The position numbers and the translations under genes are program-made. From Desulfoplanes formicivorans (GTDB lineage Bacteria > Desulfobacterota > Desulfovibrionia > Desulfovibrionales > Desulfomicrobiaceae), in assembly GCF_001748225.1 (NCBI RefSeq), contig NZ_BDFE01000007.1, forward strand, positions 44,800-108,799: a stretch of DNA of 64,000 nucleotides, read 5' to 3'. The first letter of the stretch is position 1. Every line of letters begins with the position of its first letter. The notes under the pieces were generated by a model. That model saw only the letters and a program-made list of their open reading frames with translations, was not told the DNA's origin and made no database searches. Positions 34,334-44,231 of this stretch are shown piece by piece.

Positions 34334-37045
34334 ATGACCTTCTACCGTCTGTTCCCGGCATGCCGAACAATTGGCATTCTCCTTATATGCTGCTGCGCCC
34401 AATGGATGACTCCTCACACGGTCCATGCGGCCAAGCCACGCAAAAACGTCCTGCTGCTCAATTCTTATGAAAACGGGTATTCGTGGTCGGATACCATCGT
34501 ACAGGGGGTCAAGAAACGGTTCGCCCAAAGCCCCTTCAACGTGGACCTGCAGGTGGAGTACATGGATTCCAAACGGCACACCTCCCTGACCATGCAGTCC
34601 ATGCTGCTGGACCTGTACGCCTACAAGTTCAAGCACATCCGCTTTGACGCGCTCATGACCTCGGACAATTATGCCTTTGAATTCCTCCAGCAATACGGGC
34701 CGGAATTTTTCCCGGGCACTCCGGTCGTCTTCTGCGGGGTCAACGACCTGAACCCCGGGGTCATGGAAAACAGGGATCGCTTTACCGGAGTCATTGAAAA
34801 CATCGACGTTGCGGGCACCCTAAAACTGGCTCTGCAGCTGTGCCCAGAGACCGCCAACATCGTTGTCATCGGCAACAACGACATCACCAGCCTGGCCATA
34901 CGCAACCAGGTATACAGGGCCTTGCAGCCCTTTGAACAACGCCTCGACGTGGAGTTCTGGACAGATGCGTCCCTGGACGAACTGCTGGCCCGGATTCCCC
35001 TTCTTGCAGAGGACACGATCTTGTACGTGATCCCCTTTTACAAGGATGCTCACGGACAGTTCTACTCGGCAGAAGAGGTACTCACCTCCATTGCCGCGGT
35101 GGCCAGGGTGCCCATTTTCAGCAATTGGCACTTTCTTCTTGGCCATGGAATCATGGGGGGACGCCTGCTGGACGGCACCCGGGTGGGGGCCATGGCGGCC
35201 CAACAGGTACTGGACATCTTCAAGGGGAAGCATCCGGGAGAAATCCCGGTCATCAAGTGGTATATGGGGGAGTACGGGTTCGATTACACCATGCTCAAAC
35301 GCTTTGCCATTGATCCCCAAGATCTGCCCCAGGGCAGCGTGATCATCAACGAACCCAAACGGTTGTACGCCCTGAACAAGGAAACCTTCTGGCTGATCAT
35401 TGCCAGCCTGGTGATTCTTTCGTTCATTTCCATCATGCTTGTTGCGAGCACGCTGCAACGACGACGCGCGGAAGAACACCTTCGCCTGGCCGAGGAGAAA
35501 TACCGCAGCATTTTTGAAAATTCGGCCCTGGGCATCTTCAGAACCACGCCGGAAGGACGATTCCTGGACGCCAATCCGGCCATGGCCCGCATGCTCGGGT
35601 ACGACTCGCCCACAGATCTCATGCAACGGGTCGGCTCGGTCCCCGACGAACTGTACGTTGATCCCCAACAATGGACCCAGGGACTTGCAGCGACCGCAAC
35701 AGCCGCAGGGCGAATCAATTTCGAAAACCGATTCAGAAAACGGGACGGTTCGGTCATCGTCGCCAACCTGTACCTGCGCATCATCCGCAAGCCTGACGGG
35801 AGCGTCGACTCCCTGGAAGGATTTGCCGAGGACATCACCCGGCGCATCCACCTGGAACGACAACTTCTGCAATCCCAGAAGATGGAGGCCATGGGTAGAC
35901 TGGCGGGAGGTATTGCCCATGATTTCAACAATATCCTGACATCGATCATCAACTCCACCGAGCTGGCTCTCTTGGACGTGGACGAAGATTCCATGACCCA
36001 TGAGGATCTCACCCGGGTACTCACGGCCTCTCGGCGGGGAAGCCAGCTGGTCAAGCAGATCCTGACATTCAGCCGCCCCAGCCAGGAAGGGTTCGTGCCC
36101 ACCAACCTCGCCGAGATCATCTCGGAAGCGGTCAGCCTGATCAGAGCCTCCTTTCCGGGCAACATCCGCATCAGGGAAGATATTGCGGCCTCACCCATTT
36201 TGTGTCTGGCCGATCCCTCACAAATCCATCAGATTGTCATGAACCTGTGCACCAATGCCTTTCAGGCCATGGACACCCAGGGCGGGACATTGCGCATCCA
36301 CCTGACCGCAGAAATCCTGACCGAAACCCGGGCCGAGGTACTGGACGTGCGTCCCGGGCATTACGCCAGATTGACCATCGCGGATACGGGCCCGGGCATG
36401 ACACAGCAAGTCATGGACAAGATCTTCGATCCCTTCTACACGACCAAGGGCAAAAATGAGGGAACCGGGCTCGGGCTGGCCGTTGTCCACGGAATCGTCA
36501 CGGGACATCAGGGAGCCATTGACGTCTGGAGCCACCCGGGAGCTGGAACTTCTTTTTCCGTTTTTCTTCCCCTGGCCCACCCGGCAGCTGTCGAATCGGA
36601 ACCGGCCGCCAAGCCGGACGTTTGCAAAGGATCCGGGCGGATCATCTTTGTGGAGGATGATCCCGACCAGCTACGGACCATTCCCCGGATTCTGACCCTG
36701 CTTGGCTACAAGGTCACTCCGGTGAGCGCTGCAGAAAGCGCCCTGAGAATCATTGGGCACAGCGAGGCATGCGATCTGCTCATCACCGACTATGACATGC
36801 CCGAAATGAACGGCCTGGAACTGGCCCGACACCTCATGGAAATGGCCCCGCACCTCCCCGTGATCATGGTCTCCGGCAGGAACACGGCCACGGAAGCCGC
36901 CAGGGACATGGTCAATATCCGAGACGTCTTGCTCAAGCCCTACAACAAGACCACCCTTGCAGAGGCCATTGATCGCATCCTTGGCACGCACGGTTCCGGA
37001 CCAACAACGGACCATGAATCACCATCCACGACAACTACCCGATGA
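34334..37045 (+). CDS. Hybrid sensor histidine kinase with periplasmic binding-type sensor
   Basis: 903 aa. A signal peptide/first helix (residues ~10-32) leads to a periplasmic ABC-binding-like sensor (~35-340, NVLLLNSYENGYSWSDTIVQGV), a transmembrane helix (~352-372), PAS (~390-500), HisKA with phospho-His529 (GGIAHDFNN), HATPase (DTGPGM, GTGLGLAVV) and a C-terminal receiver with Asp819 (LLITDYDMPEMNG). It senses an outside ligand and phosphorylates the NtrC-type regulator that follows 19 bp later. The ligand is probably the substrate of the BCCT operon downstream (inference). Confidence 0.88.
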   Translation: MTFYRLFPACRTIGILLICCCAQWMTPHTVHAAKPRKNVLLLNSYENGYSWSDTIVQGVKKRFAQSPFNVDLQVEYMDSKRHTSLTMQSMLLDLYAYKFKHIRFDALMTSDNYAFEFLQQYGPEFFPGTPVVFCGVNDLNPGVMENRDRFTGVIENIDVAGTLKLALQLCPETANIVVIGNNDITSLAIRNQVYRALQPFEQRLDVEFWTDASLDELLARIPLLAEDTILYVIPFYKDAHGQFYSAEEVLTSIAAVARVPIFSNWHFLLGHGIMGGRLLDGTRVGAMAAQQVLDIFKGKHPGEIPVIKWYMGEYGFDYTMLKRFAIDPQDLPQGSVIINEPKRLYALNKETFWLIIASLVILSFISIMLVASTLQRRRAEEHLRLAEEKYRSIFENSALGIFRTTPEGRFLDANPAMARMLGYDSPTDLMQRVGSVPDELYVDPQQWTQGLAATATAAGRINFENRFRKRDGSVIVANLYLRIIRKPDGSVDSLEGFAEDITRRIHLERQLLQSQKMEAMGRLAGGIAHDFNNILTSIINSTELALLDVDEDSMTHEDLTRVLTASRRGSQLVKQILTFSRPSQEGFVPTNLAEIISEAVSLIRASFPGNIRIREDIAASPILCLADPSQIHQIVMNLCTNAFQAMDTQGGTLRIHLTAEILTETRAEVLDVRPGHYARLTIADTGPGMTQQVMDKIFDPFYTTKGKNEGTGLGLAVVHGIVTGHQGAIDVWSHPGAGTSFSVFLPLAHPAAVESEPAAKPDVCKGSGRIIFVEDDPDQLRTIPRILTLLGYKVTPVSAAESALRIIGHSEACDLLITDYDMPEMNGLELARHLMEMAPHLPVIMVSGRNTATEAARDMVNIRDVLLKPYNKTTLAEAIDRILGTHGSGPTTDHESPSTTTTR

Positions 37046-37064
37046 ATCAACCCGAGACCATCTC

Positions 37065-38483
37065 ATGAGCAGAATTCTGGTCATTGATGACGACATCCAG
37101 GTTTGCGAGACCATGCATAGCCTGATCTCCCGCATGCAGCTCACCTGCGAGAACGCCCAAACCCTGACCCAGGGCCTTGAACGTCTTGAAGCCGCGGCCT
37201 TTGACGTGGTCTTCCTGGATGTCCACCTCCCTGACGGAGACGGTCTGGACGCCTTGCCGACCATCAAGGAAGCCCCGTCAAAACCCGAGGTGATCATCCT
37301 TACGGGCAAAGGAGACCCTGATGGGGCCGAACTGGCCATCAAGGGAGGGGTCTGGGACTATCTGGTCAAGCCATCTCCCATCAAGAATATCATGCTCACC
37401 CTCAACCGGGTCCTGGCCTACAGAAAAGAAAAAAAGCGCCAAAAGCCCCCCATGGCCTTGAACCTGGAACATGTCATCGGCAAGAGCCCGGTCATGCGGG
37501 CATGTTTTGATCTGGTAGCCCAGGCGGCCCAATGTGATTCCAATGTACTCATCACCGGAGAAACCGGCACGGGCAAGGAGCTTTTTGCCCGAACCATTCA
37601 TGCCAACAGCCTGCGAGCCAATGGACCGTTTATACCTGTTGATTGTGCCGCTTTGACCGAAACCATTCTGGAGAGCATTCTTTTTGGCCATGTCAAAGGG
37701 GCCTTTACCGGAGCCGACAGGGACCGGACCGGCCTGGTCAAGCAGGCGGATACGGGAACCCTTTTTTTGGACGAGATCGGAGAGCTCCCGGTATCCCTTC
37801 AAAAAACATTTCTTCGTTTCCTCCAGGAACGGACCTTCCGCCCCGTGGGCGACCACCGGGAAACCCAAAGTGATTTTCGCTTGATTGCGGCCACCAACCG
37901 GGACCTTGAAACCATGGTCCTCAAGGACAGCTTTCGGGAAGATCTCTATTTCCGTCTCAAGACCATTCTCCTTCCCCTGCCGCCTTTGCGACAACGCAAG
38001 CAGGACATCAAACCCCTGGCCCTGTATTTCATTGACCAGATCTGCAACATCCAGGGCAAACCCACCAAGGGCATTGACGGTGATGTGTTTGCCATCCTGG
38101 AACAATATCACTGGCGGGGCAATGTGCGTGAACTGGCCAATACCCTGGAACGGGCCGTGGTGGCCGCTGGAGAGGGAAAGACCATCTTTGCCATGCATCT
38201 GCCCCCGGATATCCGCATCAAGGTGGTCAAAAACCAACTCCAGGGCAGATCCTTGCCCGCGCCCCCATCTCCCCCGGGGACCGATCCCCTCCCTCATCCC
38301 GGGATAAGCGATCCCTGCCCACACATCCCTGCTCTGCGAGAATTTCGCTCGGACATGGAAAAACGCTACCTCCAAAACCTCATGCAGGAGACCCGAAACG
38401 ACCTGAAAAAGATGCTCAAGCTGTCAGGCCTGTCACGGTCCCACTTTTATGCCCTGATCAAGAAGCACGGGATTGACGTGTAG
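37065..38483 (+). CDS. Sigma-54-dependent response regulator, NtrC type
   Basis: 472 aa. The receiver domain has phospho-acceptor Asp52 (VFLDVHLPDGDG). The AAA+ domain has Walker A GETGTGKE, the sigma-54 contact loop GAFTGA (212-217) and GTLFLDEIGEL; a C-terminal Fis-type helix-turn-helix follows (RNDLKKMLKLSGLSRSHFYALIKKHGI). ATG 37065 lies 19 bp after the kinase stop; no strong ribosome site. Paired with the hybrid kinase upstream. The nearest good sigma-54 promoter is at 39147, before the BCCT gene, making that operon its likely target. Confidence 0.92.
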   Translation: MSRILVIDDDIQVCETMHSLISRMQLTCENAQTLTQGLERLEAAAFDVVFLDVHLPDGDGLDALPTIKEAPSKPEVIILTGKGDPDGAELAIKGGVWDYLVKPSPIKNIMLTLNRVLAYRKEKKRQKPPMALNLEHVIGKSPVMRACFDLVAQAAQCDSNVLITGETGTGKELFARTIHANSLRANGPFIPVDCAALTETILESILFGHVKGAFTGADRDRTGLVKQADTGTLFLDEIGELPVSLQKTFLRFLQERTFRPVGDHRETQSDFRLIAATNRDLETMVLKDSFREDLYFRLKTILLPLPPLRQRKQDIKPLALYFIDQICNIQGKPTKGIDGDVFAILEQYHWRGNVRELANTLERAVVAAGEGKTIFAMHLPPDIRIKVVKNQLQGRSLPAPPSPPGTDPLPHPGISDPCPHIPALREFRSDMEKRYLQNLMQETRNDLKKMLKLSGLSRSHFYALIKKHGIDV

Positions 38484-39049
38484 TCGCCCCGGGCGGGCCA
38501 TGCCCCGTCCCGTGAGCGGCCAGTGATCCCTGTCCGGCAGGCGTCTTTGTATTGCGTATTTGTGGGTGACCGCATACAACCCCATGGCCTCGCAGAATGG
38601 AGGTCGTTTCCGGACCATATCCTTTCTTGATCCTTGTTCTCCACGACCTTTTGCCCGGCCAGGCCTTGCCCCTCCACCCCTCTCCCCCCGATAATTCCTC
38701 CCAACGTATGCCCCATTGCCGGAAATGATACCGAGAGCGATTGCCTGGCTCCGGGAATCATCCCCATCCGACCTCATCCAGAGGTTTCCGTATCACGGCA
38801 AGATCGTCGTCGCGCATCAAGGGGAACCTCCCTTTCCCCCTGCAAAGCCTGCTCACCGCGACCCGTAATCCGTCCCATGGGCACAACCTATTTTCACCAG
38901 GAGAAAACCCACCAAACCACCAGAAAAAATCCCGGCAAAGGCAAAATCCCCCCTCCCCAAACAAGACACTTTTGGCACAAGCACGACATTGTTGGCGCTT
39001 CACTGAAAACCAATTGGTATTTCAATGTATAACAGCAAAAAAGCCCCAA

Positions 39050-39071
39050 AAGGCGACAACCTTGTCACCTT
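39050..39071. promoter_or_regulatory. Candidate activator-binding dyad upstream of sigma-54 promoter
   Basis: AAGGcGACAA faces TTGTCaCCTT across a CC centre (9 of 10 pairs). A further GACAA (39078-39082) repeats the half-site. It is about 75-95 bp upstream of the -24 element, the usual position for an NtrC-type enhancer. Confidence 0.5.
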
Positions 39072-39146
39072 GTTGTATGACAAAATCATTTTCCGCTTGA
39101 GGGACTTTTCACAAGAGCGCCAAGGATTTTCGTCCCATTGAAACCT

Positions 39147-39162
39147 TGGCCCCTCTCTTGCT
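39147..39162 (+). promoter_or_regulatory. Sigma-54 promoter (-24/-12)
   Basis: TGGCCCCTCTCTTGCT matches the TGGCAC-N5-TTGCT consensus with GG at 39148-39149 and GC at 39160-39161, exactly 12 bp apart. It lies ~155 bp before the BCCT start and ~660 bp after the NtrC-type regulator. Confidence 0.7.
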
Positions 39163-39316
39163 TATGAGCAGAATCGTCTGCAGACGAACCTGGCTTTTTC
39201 AAGACACCTGCAGGATTGCTATCGGATCGGCAGTCCTGCTCGTTACACACAATCAACCCGTCCGTGAGTACACATGAGAGCGTTGAAAGCGGACACCTGC
39301 CCCCTTTGGAGGAAGA

Positions 39317-40956
39317 ATGACAATGAACAGCAGTACCGGACGTGTAGACCTACGACCTGATAAACACATTCTCATTCCGGCAACACTTGTTCTCTTGGGC
39401 ATTATTGCCTGTTCCATTGTATTCACCGAGCAAAGTGAACATGTCCTCAAGACCGTATACAGCGTCTTCGCCCGGACCACGGGTACCTGGTATCTCTGGG
39501 TCACCGTGGGCATGATCATCCTTTCAGGTTTTTTCATGTTTTCCCGCTACGGCGACATCAAATTCGGGGAACCAGACGAAAAGCCTGAATTCAACAACTA
39601 TTCATGGCTGGCCATGATGTTTTGTTCCGGTGTGGCCGGAGCGGTCATGTTCTGGTCCATTGTCGAGCCCATGTACAACCTGGCCTACCCGCCCAAGTTT
39701 GCCGAGCCCCTGTCCCGCCAGTCCTTTGAATGGGCCATGTCCTATGTCCTGCTTCACTGGGGACCCGTAACCTGGCCCTGGTACATGGTAACCGCTCTGC
39801 CCATCTGCTACATGTATTACAAACGCAAGAAACCGGTCCTGCGCATCAGCGCCGCCACCGAGCCCATTCTTGGCGACCAGGTCAACGGCGGCATGGGCAA
39901 GGGGATTGAGATTTTCTTTATCGTCGGCCTGATGTTCTCCAACGCAGCCGTCATGGGCGTATCCGTACCCATCGTCAACCATGCTCTGAGCGCGGTCCTG
40001 GGTATTGAACCAAGCTTTACCCTGGAACTCATCATCCTTGCCATTTCCGCCGTTATCTTCACGGTATCGGTTTCCCTGGGTCTCAAAAAAGGCATCAAGA
40101 TTTTGTCAGACACCAATGTATGCATTGCCCTGGCCATGGTCTTCTTTTGCCTTGTGGCTGGTCCCACAGTGTTCATTGTTGACAACTTTACCAATTCCTT
40201 TGGGCATATGCTTGGCAACTTCTGGGACATGATCTTCTGGACCGACCCCTATACCGATGGTTCATTCCCGCAGGATTGGACCATTTTTTATGCCCTGTGG
40301 ATGGCATCTTATGGCCCTTTCATGGGGCTGTTCATTGCCCGCATTTCCAAGGGGCGTACCGTAATATCGTTGCCATGGGTCTGGCAGGCGGCATCGCCGG
40401 CTCCTACATGATCCACGCCGTTTTTGGCGGATACACCATGTTCACCCAGTTAAACGGCATTGTCGACGCTGTCGGCATTCTCAAAGCCTCGGGCGGTCCG
40501 GCCGCATTGGTGGCAGTCCTGCAGACCCTCCCCATGGGAAAGGTTGTTCTGGTGGCCTACTGTGTCTTCTCCACCATCTTCCTGGCTACCTCGGTGGACT
40601 CGTGTGCGTACGTCATCTCCTGCTCAGCCACTACCAGGCTGCAGCCCGGTTCCGAACCAACCCGCGGGCACCGTTTCTATTGGGCACTGATCCAGGCGGG
40701 CCTTGCCCTGGCCGCCATCACCATGGGTGGATTGGGACCGGTTCGCATCTTTGCCAACTTCTCGGGCGCACTCATGCTCATCCCCATCGCCTTTGTCATT
40801 GCTGCCTGGTTCAAAATGACCAGGGAAGATGATGCCCTGACCCAATGCTGTACATTCACCAACCCGCTGCCTGTAAATGCAGCTTCAGAAGAGGTCCCCG
40901 GTCGTCCTTCCAAGGACCCCCTTTCCGAGGACATTCCCTGCCCGGTTGAACAATAA
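39317..40956 (+). pseudogene. BCCT-family transporter, interrupted by a frameshift
   Basis: The first frame (39317-40411) encodes a BCCT N-terminal two-thirds, including the family's substrate region GAVMFWSIVEPMYN. It is in register to ...FIARISKGRT and then runs to a false stop. The remaining family sequence (YRNIVAMGLAGGIAGSYMIHAVFGGYT ...) continues in another frame to 40956. The break is at 40357-40360. Adding one TACC unit there would restore KGRTYRNIV, so a 4-bp tandem-repeat contraction is the simplest cause. BCCT carriers import betaine, choline, carnitine or similar solutes. GGAGGAAGA precedes ATG 39317/39323. It could be a true mutation, phase variation or a sequence error. Confidence 0.85.
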
Positions 40957-40984
40957 CAACATACCCACATTCAAGGAGTAAAAC

Positions 40985-42874
40985 ATGTCCACCAAAGCCA
41001 ACAGAGTTGCGCTGCTCGGTTTCGACTGCGCCATCCCCAAGCGCCTTGAAGCGTTGATAAACGAGGGTGCTTTGCCCAACTTCAAAAAGTTCAAGGAGCA
41101 AGGCACCTACATGACCGAAGGGTACAACATGCCCACCGTTACCCCGCCGTCATGGGCCTCCATCTGCACGGGCGCCTATCCCCGCACCCACGGAGTGGAA
41201 GACTATTACTATTACAACGAAGGCGAATCCCTGCACTTCTCCAAATGCGTTCAGTCTTTTGGTTCCCAGATGCTCACGGCTGAAACCATCTGGGACCGGT
41301 GGGACAAGGAAGGCAAGAAATGTCTGGTGGTCAACTATCCTGTTTCCTGGCCATCCAAGATGAAAAACGGGGTCATGGTACAGGGGGAAGGCCTTTCAGC
41401 GGCTGAAACCCGCTGGCAGCTGGAAGGGTACGAACATCGGGAAAGCCTGTGTTCCGAATCCTGTGTTGCCACTGATTTCTACCCCATTGGCGTTCAGGCC
41501 CGATTTGAAGAAGCAGAGGGATGGAAAAACATCCCCGAGGAAATTGAAGACCAGGATCCCCTGGACATGACCATCCCCATGGAATTTCCCCACGCCATGG
41601 AAGAACTGGCTCCCCAGACCTGGTACGGACTGACCTGGGAATCCGAAGACGATGGCTATGATGTCTTTGCCCTGTGCACGGAAAAGGATTTCAACACCGC
41701 ACTGTTCACCATCAAGGTGCGTGAGTGGTCCGACGTCATTGAAGCCGACTTCCCCATCAAGGCCGACGGACGCATTGAAAAGGGATACTTCCGTTGCAAA
41801 CTCATGGAACTTTCCGACGACGCCGAAGACTTCAAGTTGTACATTTCCGGCATCACCGGAACCCACGGATACTGCGCCCCGGATGACGCCCTCAAGAACG
41901 TGGATTTCACCAGGAACATCCTGGCCAATGACATGGGCTTTGTGGGCATGGTCAACGGCATCATTGATAACGAAACCATCGTGGAGATGGCCCGTTTCCA
42001 TTCGGAATGGCTCACCGAGGTCATCACCACCCTCATGAAGGACCATCCCGACTGGGATCTGCTGTACATGCATACCCATCTCATCGACTGGTTCTATCAT
42101 GGATACATGGACAAGATGGAACACGGTACCGAGGAAGAAAAAAAGATGGCCTACGACATGGAACGGGCCATCTACCAGATCGAGGACAAGTTCCTGGGGA
42201 CCATGATGGCCGCCATGCCCAAGGAAACCCTGACCTGCGTCATCTCCGACCATGGGGCAACACCCATCGGTCCCATCCTGAACACGGCCGAGGCATTGGC
42301 CCAGGCAGGCCTGACCGCCTACGAGGCCCGCTCCTCTGATGAGGCGGGATCCGTGTGGGAAGAGTCCGAAGGCTTCAACTACGATCTCATCCCCGAAAAA
42401 TCCCTGGCTGTCCCTCAACGGTACATGTTCGTCTACGTCAACCTCAAATCCAAGTACCCCGGTGGCATTGTGGAGGATGAGGATTACGAAAAGGTTCGCA
42501 ACCAGATCATCGACGCCCTGTACGACTACAAGCATCCTGAAACCGGAGAACGTCCTGTCATGTGCGCCATTCCCAAGGAAGACGCCAAGGTCTTTGGCAT
42601 GGGTGGTGAGCAGGCCGGTGATGTCGTGTACGTGCTCAAGCCCGAGTACATGGCCGAACACGGCTACGGCTTCCCCACGGGTGAATCCGGATGCGGTTCT
42701 CTGAAAAACATCATGCTCTGGAACGGCCCCGGCGTGAAGCAGGGTTACGTGTACGAACGTCCCCGCTGGCTCGTCGATGTCGTGCCCACCTTCTGCCACG
42801 CCACAGGCAATCCGGTTCCGGCAGATACCGAAGGCGCGATCATCTATCAGATATTTGAAGATCACGACAAATAA
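40985..42874 (+). CDS. Alkaline-phosphatase-superfamily phosphodiesterase/hydrolase
   Basis: 629 aa, no signal peptide, so cytoplasmic. It opens with VALLGFDCAIP (metal Asp14). The probable nucleophile is Thr53 in NMPTVTPPSWASICTGAYP, the nucleotide-pyrophosphatase/phosphodiesterase pattern rather than the Cys/Ser-x-Pro-x-Arg of sulfatases. Later metal ligands are in MHTHLIDWFYHG and VISDHGATPIGP. It ends with WLVDVVPTFCHATG. ATG 40985 after AAGGAG. It is in line with the BCCT gene (28 bp apart). It may cleave a phosphoester or related bond of the imported solute; substrate unknown. Confidence 0.8.
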   Translation: MSTKANRVALLGFDCAIPKRLEALINEGALPNFKKFKEQGTYMTEGYNMPTVTPPSWASICTGAYPRTHGVEDYYYYNEGESLHFSKCVQSFGSQMLTAETIWDRWDKEGKKCLVVNYPVSWPSKMKNGVMVQGEGLSAAETRWQLEGYEHRESLCSESCVATDFYPIGVQARFEEAEGWKNIPEEIEDQDPLDMTIPMEFPHAMEELAPQTWYGLTWESEDDGYDVFALCTEKDFNTALFTIKVREWSDVIEADFPIKADGRIEKGYFRCKLMELSDDAEDFKLYISGITGTHGYCAPDDALKNVDFTRNILANDMGFVGMVNGIIDNETIVEMARFHSEWLTEVITTLMKDHPDWDLLYMHTHLIDWFYHGYMDKMEHGTEEEKKMAYDMERAIYQIEDKFLGTMMAAMPKETLTCVISDHGATPIGPILNTAEALAQAGLTAYEARSSDEAGSVWEESEGFNYDLIPEKSLAVPQRYMFVYVNLKSKYPGGIVEDEDYEKVRNQIIDALYDYKHPETGERPVMCAIPKEDAKVFGMGGEQAGDVVYVLKPEYMAEHGYGFPTGESGCGSLKNIMLWNGPGVKQGYVYERPRWLVDVVPTFCHATGNPVPADTEGAIIYQIFEDHDK

Positions 42875-42887
42875 AAGCATCCCGGTA

Positions 42888-42921
42888 GCCGGGGCGGCGC
42901 ACCTTGAGAAGCCGTCCCGGC
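42888..42921 (+). terminator. GC-rich hairpin after hydrolase gene
   Basis: GCCGGGGCGGC (42888-42898) pairs with GCCGTCCCGGC (42911-42921) with one G-U pair. No T run, so it could be an mRNA processing or attenuation point inside the operon. About 240 bp without a gene follow before the TusB-like gene. Confidence 0.45.
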
Positions 42922-43161
42922 CGGCCCATGCAGACGTGACCAACTTTCCTGTTGGAACAACATGACCAAGGTGCATCATCCCCTGCTGTGGTGAAAGGGG
43001 GCTTGTCCCCAAGCCCGTCTCTTTTCCCGAAACAAGACGTCAAACGGAACTTCGGCCTGCTTGGCGTTCATCGTGGGGAATGAAGTCGTCTGACCATTAA
43101 TCTGTCTCGTGCACCTCGCGGCGACCGGGGGACGCAGAGAACAACGCATGGAGAAGCATAC

Positions 43162-43443
43162 ATGCTCTTTTTCGTGAACAAGCCGGAAGAGGGGATTCTT
43201 GACCGAATCGCTCTTATCGGCGGCGACGAGGACAAGGCCCTGCTCCTGGTTGGCGATGCCATCAGTTTTGGCACTGAACACTGGGAGAACAAGCTGGAAG
43301 ATCTGGACGTTGAAGACATCTATGTGGCCAAAAACGCCCTGGATGCCCGCAATCTCGAACTCAGCGATAACTGTCAGGTGGTGGACTACCCCGAGATGGT
43401 GGACCTGCTGCTGGGAAGCGACGAAAAAATCGTATCACTCTAA
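43162..43443 (+). CDS. TusB/DsrH-like sulfur-relay protein
   Basis: 93 aa. The pattern MLFFVNKPEEG ... DKALLLVGDAISFG ... DIYVAKNALDARNLELSDNCQVVDYPEMVDLLL ... VSL follows DsrH/TusB along its length. First of three adjacent genes that together match the TusBCD/DsrEFH set, which forms a hexamer carrying persulfide sulfur. ATG 43162 follows GGAGAAGC. Spacings to the next gene are 12 bp. Confidence 0.75.
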   Translation: MLFFVNKPEEGILDRIALIGGDEDKALLLVGDAISFGTEHWENKLEDLDVEDIYVAKNALDARNLELSDNCQVVDYPEMVDLLLGSDEKIVSL

Positions 43444-43455
43444 GGAGATAGCATC

Positions 43456-43857
43456 ATGTCAAAAACATTGACCATCATGCTCCTGTCGGGATCTGCGGAG
43501 AACGAGGATGCCGAGTTCGCCACACGTCTCGCCCAGGCCGCCCAGGAAAAAGGCCACAAGGTCCAGATCTATTTGTTCGGAAATGCCGTAAATATTTCCA
43601 AGAAAGAAATTCCCATTGAAGGTGATGACCTGCATATCCAGCAGCGGCTCCTTGATCATATTGAACCCACCAAGTGTTTTGAGCGGTTGGCCGACATCAC
43701 GCGCAAGGGCGGCGACATCTCCACCTGTCACACCAACGAACACGCCCGTGGTATTGAATCCCGCCAGTATGTGGATGGCATCAAATGGGGCGACGTGGGT
43801 GGTTCCTTCACCAAATATCTCATGACCTCGGACGTTCTTCTGTCCGTGGGCCACTAA
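43456..43857 (+). CDS. TusD/DsrE-like sulfur-carrier protein
   Basis: 133 aa. DsrE fold with the active-site cysteine context DISTCHTNEHARGI (Cys91), the residue that holds persulfide in TusD/DsrE. N-terminal LTIMLLSGSAENEDAEFATRLAQAAQEKGH is typical. Ribosome site AAGGAGATAGC. It sits between the TusB-like and TusC-like genes. No dsrC/tusE gene is nearby to accept the sulfur. Confidence 0.8.
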   Translation: MSKTLTIMLLSGSAENEDAEFATRLAQAAQEKGHKVQIYLFGNAVNISKKEIPIEGDDLHIQQRLLDHIEPTKCFERLADITRKGGDISTCHTNEHARGIESRQYVDGIKWGDVGGSFTKYLMTSDVLLSVGH

Positions 43858-43869
43858 AGGAGGCGCGCC

Positions 43870-44202
43870 ATGATCAATTCTGCTTGCTTTGTCGTATCCA
43901 AGCCCCTTGGCGTGGAACAGGGCGCCCTGGGCATACGTACCGCCTGGGCCTGTCATCAGAATGGTTTTGAAACCAAACTCATCTACGCCGAAGAAGGCGT
44001 TTGGTGCCTCATCAACAATCCCGGCTACCATACCTCCATGCTCAAGGACCTCATCCAGGAAGAAGGCGAAATCTACGCCGTCAAAGAAGACCTGGAAAAG
44101 CGCGGACTGACTGAAGAAAACCTCGTCAAGGGGATTGAAGTCATTGAGGCAGCAGATGTTGCCGAACTGTGCGAAGAGATGGATTGCGTCAACTATTTCT
44201 AA
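43870..44202 (+). CDS. TusC/DsrF-like sulfur-relay protein
   Basis: 110 aa. DsrF pattern with SKPLGVEQGALGIRTAWACHQNGFETKLIYAEEGVWCLIN. AAAGGAGG precedes ATG 43870, 12 bp after the TusD-like stop. Completes the three-gene TusBCD-like set. Its acidic C-terminal region (EEGEIYAVKEDLEKRG) is usual for the family. Confidence 0.77.
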   Translation: MINSACFVVSKPLGVEQGALGIRTAWACHQNGFETKLIYAEEGVWCLINNPGYHTSMLKDLIQEEGEIYAVKEDLEKRGLTEENLVKGIEVIEAADVAELCEEMDCVNYF

Positions 44203-44231
44203 TCAACAGACATCATCAAGAGGGAATCTGC

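Larger units (their letters stand above)
38484..39316 (+). promoter_or_regulatory. 830-bp control region of the BCCT operon
   Basis: No gene is seen. The left half is C-rich and featureless. The right half holds an enhancer-like dyad at 39050-39071 and a sigma-54 promoter at 39147-39162 (listed separately). The open frames in this stretch have no ribosome site and no protein-like composition. Confidence 0.6.

Noticed and set aside
38968..38995. TTGGCACAAGCACGACATTG as a sigma-54 promoter
   Set aside because: The -24-like TGGCAC is present, but the -12 element falls at the wrong distance; the 39147 site has correct spacing.
38634..39032. Plus-strand frames between the response regulator and BCCT gene
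   Set aside because: Pro/Ser/Thr/His-rich, no ribosome site, and they run through the enhancer/promoter region.
40985..42874. Choline-sulfatase/arylsulfatase identity for the hydrolase next to the BCCT gene
   Set aside because: The sulfatase Cys/Ser-x-Pro-x-Arg formylglycine motif is absent; the active-site region is the Thr type of phosphodiesterases.
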